NCBI GenBank assembly: GCA_900316205.1
Contig: ONBX01000024.1
Location: forward strand, 1-41,212
Reading direction: 5' to 3'
DNA from: an uncultured Eubacteriales bacterium
Lineage (GTDB): Bacteria; Bacillota; Clostridia; Oscillospirales; Oscillospiraceae
Length of the DNA stretch: 41,212 nt
Shown one piece after another: positions 1 to 7,741 of this stretch. Made by a program: the position numbers and the translations under genes. Positions within the stretch are counted from its first letter, which is position 1; each line of letters opens with the position of its first letter. The notes under the pieces were generated by a model. The model did not search any database. It saw nothing but the letters and a program-made list of their open reading frames with translations, and was not told the origin of the DNA.

Positions 1-2
1 AT

Positions 3-91
3 TTCCGGGTTCACTCTATTCCCGGAACTTATTCTTGCAAGAATTCTCCAATCTGGAACTTACTTTTGCAAACTGGAACTTCGCTTTGCAA
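3..91 (-). other. Structured leader or short leader ORF of a leftward transcript
   Basis: Three imperfect 19-nt direct repeats (22-40, 53-71, 73-91; consensus on the plus strand CYGGAACTT-N4-TTGCAA) lie downstream of a leftward promoter. A palindrome ATTCTTGCAAGAAT (31-44) and an inverted repeat TTCCGGG/CCCGGAA (3-9/21-27) add further structure. A strong Shine-Dalgarno (reverse complement of 97-107) precedes a TTG at 91 that opens a 20-codon frame ending at 29. Either a leader peptide or a regulatory RNA for a gene left of the window is possible; no protein family is recognised. Confidence 0.3.
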
Positions 92-117
92 TTGAGCTCC
101 CTCCTTTCGATGCTTTG

Positions 118-146
118 AGCATAGCACAGAGAATATTGTTTGTCAA
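118..146 (-). promoter_or_regulatory. Leftward sigma-A-type promoter
   Basis: On the minus strand a perfect -35 TTGACA (141-146) is separated by 17 nt from a -10 TATGCT (118-123). It points out of the window to the left. Confidence 0.65.
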
Positions 147-151
147 TGAAA

Positions 152-172
152 AATTATCGAAAAACGATAATT
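152..172. promoter_or_regulatory. Operator-like palindrome AATTATCG-N5-CGATAATT
   Basis: A perfect 8-bp inverted repeat around an A5 spacer lies 5 nt upstream of the -35 box of the leftward promoter at 118-146. Its position and symmetry suggest a repressor or activator site. The regulator is not identifiable. Confidence 0.4.
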
Positions 173-800
173 CAAAAGGCGCGTGCCCTCGCTTCCCCTT
201 GGGGGGAAGTGGCCGAAGGCCGATAGGGGGCTGCCTCTGCGAGCCGACGGTGAGACGGCCCTCTTCCGGCGTCCGCCTCGCGCCGCGGAGATAGTCCTTC
301 AGAGCGCGGGTCAACGGGCAGCTGATAGCTGCCCCTACAGCGGAAGGCCTGTTTCATCGTAGGGGACGGCCTCCCGGACGTCCCGCGCGGGGCATGGCTG
401 GACGAAGATGAATTTTGGGCGAATCCATATCCGGGCTGGATGCGGATTCGCCCAAAGCGTTTGTTTGACGGAACTTGTTCTGCCGGGCCGTCGAGGACGC
501 CGGCTCCTACGGCGGAGACGGAGGAGTGCGTGAGGATCGGAGACGATGGGCGACCGGCGTCTCCCTCATCAGTCTCAGCGCTCGCGGGGGATCGCGCTGA
601 GACAGTGTCGCTTCGCGCCTCTTTTGCCTGCAACAGTCCCCATTGGGGGAATCACAGACCTGCGGGCTCTTGGACTATGCCGCGCAGCCCACCGTTTTCT
701 CAAAGCTCAAGTATCAAAAATGAAATCTCAAAACTCAAATCTCCCTTTGTGCCAGATGGAGAAAAACGGCGGACGGGGAGGACGGCTTTTGTCGCAGCCT
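173..800. repeat. Gene-free repeat mosaic
   Basis: No credible gene was found in this stretch. It holds fragments of several intergenic repeat families: a CGGGCAGCTGATAGCTGCCC palindrome near 315-335, a 13-bp inverted repeat TTTGGGCGAATCC/GGATTCGCCCAAA (414-426/444-456), a right half of a family-1 element (561-605: CTCCCTCATCAGTC followed by a TCAGCGC/GCGCTGA hairpin), and a TTTGAGATTT-type segment near 718-745. Open frames here run through the repeats and look random. Confidence 0.6.
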
Positions 801-820
801 GCCAAACTTGTTTTTTGCCC

Positions 821-849
821 TTGCTTTTCCGGCGCGTGTGCCGTATAAT
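821..849 (+). promoter_or_regulatory. pyrR operon promoter
   Basis: The -10 TATAAT (844-849) is perfect; the -35 TTGCTT (821-826) is weaker, with a 17-nt spacer. The predicted transcript starts near 856, leaving a leader of about 195 nt before pyrR that contains the attenuator. Confidence 0.65.
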
Positions 850-877
850 GCCCCACGAACAAGAGATTTTTAAGCAT

Positions 878-974
878 CGGTACAGAGAGACCGGCAAAAT
901 CGCTCATAGCGGACGGGTGTGGGGAAACTGCATCTGCGCCTTTGTGTGTCTTGCCGGGAGGCAGGGCATTTTTT
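878..974 (+). promoter_or_regulatory. PyrR-dependent transcription attenuator
   Basis: Three mutually exclusive RNA structures can be drawn. The first is a PyrR-binding hairpin (878-893) with stem CGGT/ACCG and hexaloop CAGAGA, matching the known CNGNGA loop. The second is an antiterminator: CCGGCAA (891-897), which overlaps the hairpin's 3' arm, is exactly complementary to TTGCCGG (951-957). The third is an intrinsic terminator: stem 947-955/960-968 with two G-U pairs, GGGA tetraloop, then six T (969-974). UMP-bound PyrR would stabilise the first hairpin, free the terminator and switch the operon off. Confidence 0.8.
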
Positions 975-1049
975 CTTGCCTGCATTGCGGCGAAAGAACC
1001 CTCGAAAATCACTCTTGTGGATCGAATCACGTTTACGGGGGGAAAAGCT

Positions 1050-1592
1050 ATGAAGCTCAAAGCGCAGATCCAGGACGAGGCCGGGCTGAACCGGGCCCTG
1101 ATGCGCATCGCCCATGAGATCCTGGAGCACAACAAGGGCGCGGAGAACCTGTGCCTGGTGGGTGTGCGCCGCCGGGGCGAGCCCATTGCCCGCCGCATCG
1201 CCGAGAATATCCAAAAGATCGAGGACCGGGAGGTCCCCGTGGGCAGCGTGGACATCTCCTTTTACCGGGATGATCTGAGCCGCCTCCGGGATATGCCGGA
1301 GCTGAGCCGTACTGAGCTGCCCTTTGATGTGAATGACCGGGATCTGGTGCTGGTGGACGATGTGATCTACACCGGCCGCACCGCCCGGGCCGCCATCGAG
1401 GCCATCTTCTCCTGCGGCCGCCCCCGGAGCATCCAGTTGGCCGTGGCCGTGGACCGGGGCCACCGGGAGCTTCCCATCCGGCCGGATTTTGTGGGCAAAA
1501 ACCTGCCCACCTCCCGCCAGGAGCTGGTGGAGGTTCGCCTGCCGGAGTTTGACGGGGAGACCGGCGTCTACCTGATGGACACGGCGAAGTAA
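1050..1592 (+). CDS. pyrR: Bifunctional pyrimidine regulator / uracil phosphoribosyltransferase PyrR
   Basis: A 180-residue protein, the usual PyrR length. The PRPP-binding motif of type I phosphoribosyltransferases is clear at residues 99-111 (DLVLVDDVIYTGR). In the family the protein binds UMP and the leader hairpin of pyr mRNA, and has weak uracil phosphoribosyltransferase activity. The ATG at 1050 is chosen because GGGGGG at 1037-1042 gives a ribosome site 7 nt upstream and homologues start with this MKLKAQI-like segment; the frame is open further upstream. A PyrR-type attenuator lies in its own leader, and the uracil permease gene follows after 42 nt, so the pair is autoregulated. Only the salvage part of the pyr regulon is here, not the biosynthetic genes. 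Confidence 0.96.
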   Translation: MKLKAQIQDEAGLNRALMRIAHEILEHNKGAENLCLVGVRRRGEPIARRIAENIQKIEDREVPVGSVDISFYRDDLSRLRDMPELSRTELPFDVNDRDLVLVDDVIYTGRTARAAIEAIFSCGRPRSIQLAVAVDRGHRELPIRPDFVGKNLPTSRQELVEVRLPEFDGETGVYLMDTAK

Positions 1593-1634
1593 CGTTGTCA
1601 GCAAAAACAAAACATATAAAGAGAGGTATTCATC

Positions 1635-2999
1635 ATGGGTAAAGAAAAAAAGGCTCAGTTTGACGAGCCGATTTACGACGCAAAGGTCCTCGGCACCCCG
1701 AAGATGCTGGTGCTGGGCCTGCAGCATCTGTTCGCCATGTTCGGCTCCACGGTGCTGGTCCCCATCCTGACCGGGCTGAGCGTTTCCGCCACCCTGCTCT
1801 TCGCGGGCCTTGCCACGCTCTTCATGCATCTGGTCACCGGCAAAAAGGTCCCCGTGTTCCTGGGCTCCTCCTTCGCCTTCCTGGGCGGCTACTTTGCCGT
1901 CGTGGCCTCCGGCGCCGAGCTGGGTCTCAGCCAGGCGGAAGCTCTGCCCTACGCCTGCGTGGGCGTTGCCTGTGCCGGCCTTCTGTACCTGGTGCTGGCC
2001 CTCATTTGCAAGGCCTTCGGCTCCAAGAACGTGATGCGCTTCTTCCCGCCTGTGGTTACCGGCCCCATCATCATCGCCATCGGCCTGATCCTGGCCCCCT
2101 CCGCCATCAACTCCTGCTCCTCCAACTGGTGGATCGCCCTGGTGGCCATCGTGGTTATCATCGTCTGCAACATCTGGGGCAAGGGCATGATCAAGATCGT
2201 CCCCATCCTGATGGGCGTTCTGGTGTCCTATCTGGTGGCCGCCGTCACCGGCAACGTGGACTTCTCCGGCGTGAAGGAAGCTGCCTGGATCGGCCTGCCC
2301 GTCAAGATGGAAAACACCGTCTTCAGCCTCTTCGGCGCTGAGAACTTCAACGCGGGCCTCCTGGTCTCCTCCATTTTCATGATCGTCCCCATCGCCTTTG
2401 CCACCATGATGGAGCACGTGGGCGACATCTCCGCCATCGGCGGCGCCATCGAGCGGAACCTGATCGAGGATCCCGGCCTGCACCGCACCCTCATCGGCGA
2501 CGGTATCGGCACCTCCATCGCCGCCCTCTTCGGCGCCCCTGCCAACACCACCTACGGCGAGAACACCGGCGTTCTGGTGCTCACCAAGGTCTATGACCCC
2601 AAGGTGGTGCGCCTGGCTGCCATTTACGCTGTGGTCCTGTCCTTCTGCCCCAAGTTCGCGGCCCTCATTTCCGCCATGCCTACGGCTACCGTCGGCGGCG
2701 TGTCCATCATCCTCTACGGCATGATTTCCGCCGTGGGCGTCCGCAACATGGTGGAGAACCACACCGACTTCCAGAAGTCCCGCAACGTGATCGTGGCGGC
2801 TGTCATCCTGGGCCTGGCTCTGGGCGTCAACTTCTCCGACCTGGGCGCCATCTCCTTCGCCATCGGCAACATGAACATCGCCCTCTCCGGCCTGGCTGTG
2901 GCCTCCATCGTGGGCATCCTCCTGAACGCCATCCTCCCCGGCAAGCGGGACGAGTACATGCCCAACGAGGCCAACTCCGGCTCCCTGGGCAAGTTCTGA
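1635..2999 (+). CDS. uraA: Uracil permease, NCS2 family
   Basis: A 454-residue polytopic membrane protein of the nucleobase-cation symporter 2 family; the family has 14 membrane spans and imports uracil with protons. QHLFAMFGSTVLVPILTG (residues 30-47) is the NCS2 amino-terminal signature. The two substrate-site glutamates of UraA appear to correspond to E260 (MMEHVGD) and E309 (YGENTG). A GAGAGG ribosome site lies 8 nt before the ATG. It is the second gene of the pyrR transcript, so uptake of uracil is expected to fall when UMP is plentiful. A xanthine specificity is less likely given the pyrR linkage. Confidence 0.93.
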   Translation: MGKEKKAQFDEPIYDAKVLGTPKMLVLGLQHLFAMFGSTVLVPILTGLSVSATLLFAGLATLFMHLVTGKKVPVFLGSSFAFLGGYFAVVASGAELGLSQAEALPYACVGVACAGLLYLVLALICKAFGSKNVMRFFPPVVTGPIIIAIGLILAPSAINSCSSNWWIALVAIVVIIVCNIWGKGMIKIVPILMGVLVSYLVAAVTGNVDFSGVKEAAWIGLPVKMENTVFSLFGAENFNAGLLVSSIFMIVPIAFATMMEHVGDISAIGGAIERNLIEDPGLHRTLIGDGIGTSIAALFGAPANTTYGENTGVLVLTKVYDPKVVRLAAIYAVVLSFCPKFAALISAMPTATVGGVSIILYGMISAVGVRNMVENHTDFQKSRNVIVAAVILGLALGVNFSDLGAISFAIGNMNIALSGLAVASIVGILLNAILPGKRDEYMPNEANSGSLGKF

Positions 3000-3011
3000 G
3001 TAAGATTGCTT

Positions 3012-3153
3012 GTAGGGGCGGCTATCAGCCGCCCGGCAGCAAAGCTTGACACTACATAAACGTGCGGCGAATTCGTTCAAATCTGCGAATTCGCCGCACG
3101 TTATCTTTTGTTTTCTGTCGTACCGCGCGGGCGGCTGATAGCCGCCCCTACGA
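3012..3153. repeat. Inverted CGGGCGGCTGATAGCCGCCC repeats flanking a terminator
   Basis: GTAGGGGCGGCTATCAGCCG (from 3012) and its inverted copy (3128-3153) flank a central hairpin. The same pair with a different centre occurs at 10365-10429, so this is a mobile-like or amplified intergenic repeat. Confidence 0.7.
3059..3102 (+). terminator. Long hairpin terminator after uraA
   Basis: A perfect 17-bp stem (3059-3075/3086-3102) encloses a 10-nt loop and is followed by ATCTTTTGTTTTC. It can end the pyrR-uraA transcript and may also act on leftward transcription from 3163. Confidence 0.75.
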
Positions 3154-3162
3154 TATGGCAGC

Positions 3163-4335
3163 TTAATCCCCCAGCAGGACCCGGGCGGCGATCTCCACCG
3201 CCTCGTCGATGAGGGCCTCGGTGTGGGTGGCCATGTAGCTGGTGCGGAGCAGACACTCCCCCGGGGCGCAGGCGGGGGGCAGCACGGGATTGACGTAGAG
3301 CCCCGCCTCGTAGAGCTCCTTGTTCTTCTCCAGGGTGCGGACGGGGTCGTAGGTGAAGATGGGCACGATGGGCGTGTCCGACTCCCGGATCTGCAGTCCC
3401 GCGGCCTGGAAGCCCTTCCGGGCGTAGGCGGCAAGCGCCAGCAGGCGCCTCGGCCGCTCCGGGTGGGCCTTCAGATAGCGCAGGGCGGCCAGAGCCGTGG
3501 CGCAGGCGGAGGGCGGAATGGAGGCGGAGAACATGAAGGGCCGGGAGTTGTGGCGCACATAGTCGCAGACCTCCTCGGAGGCTGCCATGTAGCCGCCCAG
3601 ACTTGCCAGGGACTTGGAGAAGGTGCCCATGATCACGTCCACCTTGTCCTCCAGGCCGAAGTAGCTGGCAGTGCCCCGGCCACCCTCGCCGATGACGCCG
3701 AGACCGTGGGCGTCGTCCACCATGACCCGGGCGCCGTATGTTTCCGCCAGGGCGCAGATCTCCGGCAGCCTTGCGATGTCGCCGCCCATGGAGAACACGC
3801 CGTCCGTCACGATGAGGCGGCCCGCCGTCTCCGGGATGCGCTGGAGAATGCTCTCCAGCTCCTCCATGTCGTTGTGCTTATAGCGCATCATCTTGCCGTA
3901 GGAGAGTTTGCAGCCGTCATAGATGCTGGCGTGGTTTTCCCGGTCGCAGATCACATAGTCCCCCCGACCCACCAGGGCGCTGATGATGCCGAGATTGGAC
4001 TGAAAGCCTGTGGAGAAGGTGACGGCCCCTTCCTTGTGCACAAAGGCCGCCAGCTCCTGCTCCAGCTCCAGGTGCATCTGCAGGGTGCCGTTGAGAAAGC
4101 GGGAGCCGGAACAGCCGGTGCCCAGGGTCTCAAAGGCGCGGATGCCCGCCTCCACCACCTCGGGCTCGGTGGTGAGACCCAGGTAGTTGTTGGAGCCCAG
4201 CATGATCCGCCGCTTGCCCTCCATGATGACCTCCACATCCTGCCGGGATTCCAGGGCGTGGAAATAGGGATAGATCCCCAGCTCCCGATACTGCTTGGCC
4301 AGGCTGTAATTCCTGCATTTTTCGAAAAGATCCAT
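3163..4335 (-). CDS. Alpha-oxoamine synthase, serine palmitoyltransferase-like
   Basis: A 390-residue PLP enzyme of the alpha-oxoamine synthase family, which condenses an amino acid with an acyl thioester. Visible are NHAS (134-137, histidine stacking on PLP), DDAH (207-210), the Schiff-base lysine K241 in GTFSKSLASLGG, and FSASIPP (269-275). GTFSKSLAS with a following GG is typical of serine palmitoyltransferases and related lipid enzymes; glycine acetyltransferase and BioF usually have a GKALG-type motif. No tdh or bio genes are nearby, and the upstream neighbour is a PAP2/AUR1-like lipid phosphatase. The ATG at 4335 has AAAGAGG 7 nt upstream. Databases may call such proteins glycine C-acetyltransferase; the substrate is inferred, not shown. 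Confidence 0.75.
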   Translation of the reverse strand: MDLFEKCRNYSLAKQYRELGIYPYFHALESRQDVEVIMEGKRRIMLGSNNYLGLTTEPEVVEAGIRAFETLGTGCSGSRFLNGTLQMHLELEQELAAFVHKEGAVTFSTGFQSNLGIISALVGRGDYVICDRENHASIYDGCKLSYGKMMRYKHNDMEELESILQRIPETAGRLIVTDGVFSMGGDIARLPEICALAETYGARVMVDDAHGLGVIGEGGRGTASYFGLEDKVDVIMGTFSKSLASLGGYMAASEEVCDYVRHNSRPFMFSASIPPSACATALAALRYLKAHPERPRRLLALAAYARKGFQAAGLQIRESDTPIVPIFTYDPVRTLEKNKELYEAGLYVNPVLPPACAPGECLLRTSYMATHTEALIDEAVEIAARVLLGD

Positions 4336-4382
4336 AGGCGAGCCTCTTTCTGTCCGACTGATTTCTTTAAAAACTTGAAGCA

Positions 4383-4411
4383 ATTGTACAACAGAGTCAG
4401 ATTTTTGTCAA
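4383..4411 (-). promoter_or_regulatory. Promoter of the SPT-like gene
   Basis: A perfect -35 TTGACA (4406-4411) and -10 TACAAT (4383-4388) with a 17-nt spacer on the minus strand, about 45 nt before the start codon at 4335. The gene can therefore be expressed independently of the PAP2 gene upstream. Confidence 0.8.
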
Positions 4412-4459
4412 TCTTTGGCGGGAAGAGTTTCCATTTGCGGATAAGCCTACCAACCTGTC

Positions 4460-4492
4460 ATTGCGAGCCAGTGCGCACACTGGCGTGGCAAT
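4460..4492. repeat. ATTGC-CCAGTG-CACTGG-GCAAT palindromic repeat
   Basis: Nested inverted repeats ATTGC...GGCAAT and CCAGTG...CACTGG surround the GTGCGCACAC core (4471-4480) that recurs at eight other places in this window. Confidence 0.6.
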
Positions 4493-4517
4493 CCGTATTC
4501 TCCTAAAAACGAAAAAC

Positions 4518-5240
4518 TCAAAACGAAACCGCCCTTGGACGGCGGATCCAGGGGGAGAAGGCCAGGACCCAGCCGATGAGGCTCACCGGCAGGGCGCCCA
4601 GGAGGTCCAGGGCGGAGTGCTGCTTGGTGAAGGTGATGCTCAGGCAGATGAGCAGCTGCAGCGTCACGAAGGGGACGGAGAAGGCGGGCTTTCGCAGCTT
4701 TTTCGAGTCCAGCACGGCAAAGGCCATGCCCAGGGCCACCACCGCATGCTCCGAGGGACAGGCGTTGCGGGGCGGGTCCACCAGGTAGATGAAGCTCAGC
4801 GCAAAGGTGAAGAGATTCTTCCGGGGCATGGCGTCGTAGTAGGCGCAGAGCGTCCCGGGCCAGCCGAGGGCCTGCACCGGACGGCCGGGGAAAAAGTTGG
4901 GATAAACAAGGTACACTGCCCCCGCCAGGAGAATGGTGACCATCATATAATCCGTGAAGCGGCGGAAGACCCGGATATCCCGGCTCACGGTGTAGAGCAC
5001 GGTGAAGACGACGCAGAAGAACCAGAGGCAATAGGGAATGACCCAGACTTCGGAGAAGGGAATCCAATCATCCAGCGTAGAATAGATGGGGTGATAGTGC
5101 CAGGGCAGCCGCCCGGCCAGAGCGAAGAAGGAGAGCTCGGCGGGCCAGAAGAGCAGCCACAGAAGGTGCCGGTATTCCGGCTTTTTCAGATCGGCGGGGC
5201 GGAGGGAGCGGTATTCCCGCCAGGGAATTTCGTTGCGCAT
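4518..5240 (-). CDS. PAP2-superfamily membrane phosphatase, AUR1/inositol-phosphoryltransferase-like
   Basis: A 240-residue protein with several hydrophobic spans (about 26-42, 66-84, 98-114, 143-155, 188-203, 215-229). PAP2 motifs are present: PSEH (162-165) and KQHSALD (206-212) with catalytic-type histidines H165 and H208 and D212; PGRP (118-121) may be the first motif. The PSEH and KQH spacing resembles the AUR1/inositol phosphorylceramide synthase branch as well as simple phosphatidate phosphatases. ATG 5240 is preceded by GAAGG at a normal distance; the frame continues upstream over rpmB but without support. It lies 182 nt upstream of the SPT-like gene in the same direction. The stop codon sits in a TTTTGAG repeat motif. 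The substrate is unknown. Confidence 0.75.
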   Translation of the reverse strand: MRNEIPWREYRSLRPADLKKPEYRHLLWLLFWPAELSFFALAGRLPWHYHPIYSTLDDWIPFSEVWVIPYCLWFFCVVFTVLYTVSRDIRVFRRFTDYMMVTILLAGAVYLVYPNFFPGRPVQALGWPGTLCAYYDAMPRKNLFTFALSFIYLVDPPRNACPSEHAVVALGMAFAVLDSKKLRKPAFSVPFVTLQLLICLSITFTKQHSALDLLGALPVSLIGWVLAFSPWIRRPRAVSF

Positions 5241-5306
5241 ATGCAATACCTTCAAACATTCATATCGAAAACAGGTGGGAAGGGGCGAAAAGGCCTCCCG
5301 AAAACC

Positions 5307-5335
5307 GAAAAAGCCCGTCGCTGACACGACAGGCT
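5307..5335 (-). terminator. rpmB terminator
   Basis: On the minus strand a 9-bp stem AGCCTGTCG/CGACGGGCT (one G-U pair) with a 6-nt loop is followed by a run of T. It separates rpmB from the PAP2 gene. Confidence 0.85.
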
Positions 5336-5355
5336 TGTTTCGGGTAATGATCAGA

Positions 5356-5544
5356 TTACACAGCGCGGGTGACCTTGCCGCTGCGCAGGCAGCGAGTGCA
5401 GACGTAGACATGCTTGGGAGAGCCGTCCACGATGGCCTTGACGCGCTTCACGTTCGGCTTCCAGGTACGGTTGGAGCGTCTGTGAGAATGGCTGACCTTG
5501 ATGCCGAAGGCCACATCCTTGTCGCAGAACTGGCACTTTGCCAT
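5356..5544 (-). CDS. rpmB: 50S ribosomal protein L28
   Basis: A 62-residue protein with the L28 start MAKCQFC and two zinc-type cysteine pairs, C4-x2-C7 and C49-x2-C52, so this is the zinc-containing form. The ATG at 5544 follows AAGGAGG by 11 nt; a GTG four codons upstream lies too close to the same site. The gene is monocistronic, between a consensus-like promoter and an intrinsic terminator. Confidence 0.97.
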   Translation of the reverse strand: MAKCQFCDKDVAFGIKVSHSHRRSNRTWKPNVKRVKAIVDGSPKHVYVCTRCLRSGKVTRAV

Positions 5545-5603
5545 AAGTTGAAGCACCTCCTTGCTCGTGTTTCACCGCTTTCCGGCGGAAAGACAGCTCA
5601 TAT

Positions 5604-5632
5604 ATAATAGCAGACGGTCCGGGCAAATGCAA
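5604..5632 (-). promoter_or_regulatory. rpmB promoter
   Basis: Minus-strand -35 TTGCAT (5627-5632), 17-nt spacer, -10 TATTAT (5604-5609), about 60 nt upstream of the start codon. The leader holds a small CTTTCC/GGAAAG hairpin. Confidence 0.75.
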
Positions 5633-5728
5633 GCAAAATTTTTCGCTCCGGGCAAAAATCTTTTCGCGGGACACAGAAGCCGCGGCTCGGCTTTACAAAA
5701 AGAAAACACCCGGATGCGTGGAAACCCC

Positions 5729-5757
5729 TTGCCAAAGAACGGGAAAATGAGTAGAAT
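5729..5757 (+). promoter_or_regulatory. hprK promoter
   Basis: -35 TTGCCA (5729-5734) and -10 TAGAAT (5752-5757) with a 17-nt spacer, 31 nt before the hprK start. It is the only clear promoter before the hprK-murB-rapZ run. Confidence 0.7.
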
Positions 5758-5788
5758 AAAGTGAATCAGCATTTTCGGAGGTCGTGCC

Positions 5789-6727
5789 ATGAGAAGCAAG
5801 TATTCCGTGAAGCTCAAAACCATCGTCACCGAGCACAATCTGCGCCCCATCCACCTTGCCAAGGACTATGAGCAGGCGGTGCTGACCACGGCGGATGTGA
5901 ACCGCCCCGCCATGCAGCTTACCGGTTTTTATAACTATTTCGATCCCCGCCGGCTCCAGATCATCGGCCGGGTGGAGTCCACCTATCTCAACACCCTGAG
6001 CCGGGAGGAGCGGAGAAAGGCCTACGAGCGCTTCATGGCCTATGACATCGCGGCCCTGGTGGTCTGCCACGGGGTCACCCCCTCGCCGGAGTGCGTGGAG
6101 ATGGCCGAGCGCTATGACCGCAACCTCTTCGTCACCGACGAGGACACCTCGGACTTCCAGTCCAACGTCATCGCGGCTCTGCACAACTACCTGGCCCCCC
6201 GGCTCACCACCCACGGGGTCCTGGTGGAGATCTACGGCGAAGGCGTCCTTCTGATGGGGGACAGCGGCATCGGCAAGAGCGAGACCGCCCTGGAGCTCAT
6301 CAAGCGCGGCCACCGTCTGGTGGCAGACGACGCGGTGGAGATCAAAAAGACCCACCGCAGCCATCTGGTGGGCACCGCCCCGGAGATCATCCGTTATTAC
6401 ATGGAGCTGAGAGGCATCGGCGTCATCAACGTGCGGCACATCTACGGCGTCGGCGCCGTGAAGCCCAGCACCGGCATCGACCTGGTGGTGAAGATGGAAA
6501 ACTGGGTCCCCGGCAAGGCCTATGACCGGCTGGGCCTCTCCAACGAGACGGAGACCATCCTGGGCGTGGAGCTGCCCTGCGTCACCATCCCGGTGACCCC
6601 GGGACGGAACCTGGCCGTGATCCTGGAGCTTGCCGCCATGAACAACCGCCAGAAGAAGATGGGCTTCAACGCCGCCGAGACCCTGGCCGCCGAGCACGAC
6701 CAGGCCATCGACAAGGGAAGCATTTAA
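5789..6727 (+). CDS. hprK: HPr kinase/phosphorylase
   Basis: A 312-residue protein, full length for HprK/P. The Walker A GDSGIGKS is at 157-164, the family signature ELRGIGVINV at 206-215, and HGVLVEIYG with H142 opens the kinase domain. The amino-terminal half is the DRTGG-like domain. In Firmicutes the enzyme phosphorylates or dephosphorylates Ser46 of HPr in response to glycolytic metabolites, giving carbon catabolite control; ptsH is not in the window. GGAGG lies 8 nt before the ATG. murB starts 10 nt after the stop, indicating one operon. Confidence 0.97.
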   Translation: MRSKYSVKLKTIVTEHNLRPIHLAKDYEQAVLTTADVNRPAMQLTGFYNYFDPRRLQIIGRVESTYLNTLSREERRKAYERFMAYDIAALVVCHGVTPSPECVEMAERYDRNLFVTDEDTSDFQSNVIAALHNYLAPRLTTHGVLVEIYGEGVLLMGDSGIGKSETALELIKRGHRLVADDAVEIKKTHRSHLVGTAPEIIRYYMELRGIGVINVRHIYGVGAVKPSTGIDLVVKMENWVPGKAYDRLGLSNETETILGVELPCVTIPVTPGRNLAVILELAAMNNRQKKMGFNAAETLAAEHDQAIDKGSI

Positions 6728-6737
6728 GGAGAATAGA

Positions 6738-7730
6738 ATGGAAAACCTGGAAAAAGCCATAGCTGAGATCAAAGAAGCCCTGCCGGGGATGACCCTGCTG
6801 GAGCAGGAGCCCCTTTCCGCCCACTGCTCCTTCCGCATCGGCGGCCCCGCAAGAGCTCTGGCCGTGCCGGAGAGTGTGAGCTCTCTGGCCAAGGTCTGCA
6901 GCATTTTGAAGGACAACGAGCTCATGCCCTTTGTCCTGGGCAACGGCACCAACCTGCTCTTCCCGGACGAGGGACTGCAGGAGCTCTTTCTCCTCAGCAC
7001 CGAGAAGCTGCAGAATCTCTTCCTGCTGCCCGACGGGGCCATTTATGCCGAGGCGGGGGTCTCCCTCTCCAGGCTTTCGAGCTTCGCCCAGCAGAACGGC
7101 CTCCAGGGCCTGGAGTTTGCCTCCGGCATTCCGGGCAGCGTGGGCGGCGGCTGCTTCATCAACGCCGGGGCCTACGGCGGCGAGATGAAGGACGTGGTGG
7201 AGAGCGTGGTCTGCCTCTACGCGCCGGACCAGGGGCTCTATGAGCTCTCGGCGGAGCAGTGCGCTTTTTCCTATCGCAAGAGCACCTTCAACACCCACGG
7301 CGGCTACGTGATCCTCAGCGCCGTGTTCCGCCTTCAGCCCGGGGATAAGGACGAAATCGCCGCCAAGATGCGGGAAATGAACGAAAAGCGACGGTCAAAG
7401 CAGCCCCTGGAGCTGCCCTCCGCCGGCAGCGCCTTCAAGCGCCCGGAGGGGAATTTCGCCGGGGCGCTCATCGAGCAGGCGGGACTCAAGGGCTTCACCG
7501 TGGGCGGCGCCCAGATCAGCGAGAAGCACGCGGGCTTTGTGGTGAACGTGGGCGGCGCCAGCTCCCACGATGTGTATGAGCTCATGAAGCAGGTGCGCAA
7601 CACCGTCTATGAAAAGAGCGGCGTGCAGCTGGAGCCGGAGGTCATCATCCTCGCGCCGGACTACAAGCTGGAAGACCACAGCCCCAAGGCGCATAAGAAT
7701 CACATCACGGTAAACGCACCGGAAGAGTGA
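6738..7730 (+). CDS. murB: UDP-N-acetylenolpyruvoylglucosamine reductase
   Basis: A 330-residue FAD enzyme that reduces UDP-GlcNAc-enolpyruvate to UDP-MurNAc in the cytoplasm. FAD-binding motifs include GNGTNLL (68-74) and GIPGSVGGG (130-138). The catalytic serine lies in SAGSAFKRP (S231), and LEPEV (299-303) carries the second catalytic glutamate region. The protein continues past the usual end with a charged tail. A GGAG ribosome site lies between hprK stop and this ATG. The murB-rapZ-whiA order is common in Firmicutes. Confidence 0.96.
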   Translation: MENLEKAIAEIKEALPGMTLLEQEPLSAHCSFRIGGPARALAVPESVSSLAKVCSILKDNELMPFVLGNGTNLLFPDEGLQELFLLSTEKLQNLFLLPDGAIYAEAGVSLSRLSSFAQQNGLQGLEFASGIPGSVGGGCFINAGAYGGEMKDVVESVVCLYAPDQGLYELSAEQCAFSYRKSTFNTHGGYVILSAVFRLQPGDKDEIAAKMREMNEKRRSKQPLELPSAGSAFKRPEGNFAGALIEQAGLKGFTVGGAQISEKHAGFVVNVGGASSHDVYELMKQVRNTVYEKSGVQLEPEVIILAPDYKLEDHSPKAHKNHITVNAPEE

Positions 7731-7741
7731 GACAGCATTGT

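Noticed and set aside
172-633. Possible genes in the first 800 nt
   Set aside because: The frames run through several known repeat fragments, lack ribosome sites and show no protein features.
870-3434. Minus-strand frame of 854 codons
   Set aside because: Antisense to pyrR and uraA, where homology on the plus strand is clear.
3163-4335. Assignment as glycine C-acetyltransferase (kbl) or BioF
   Set aside because: The lysine motif and the absence of tdh or bio neighbours fit the SPT-like branch better, although automatic annotation may give those names.
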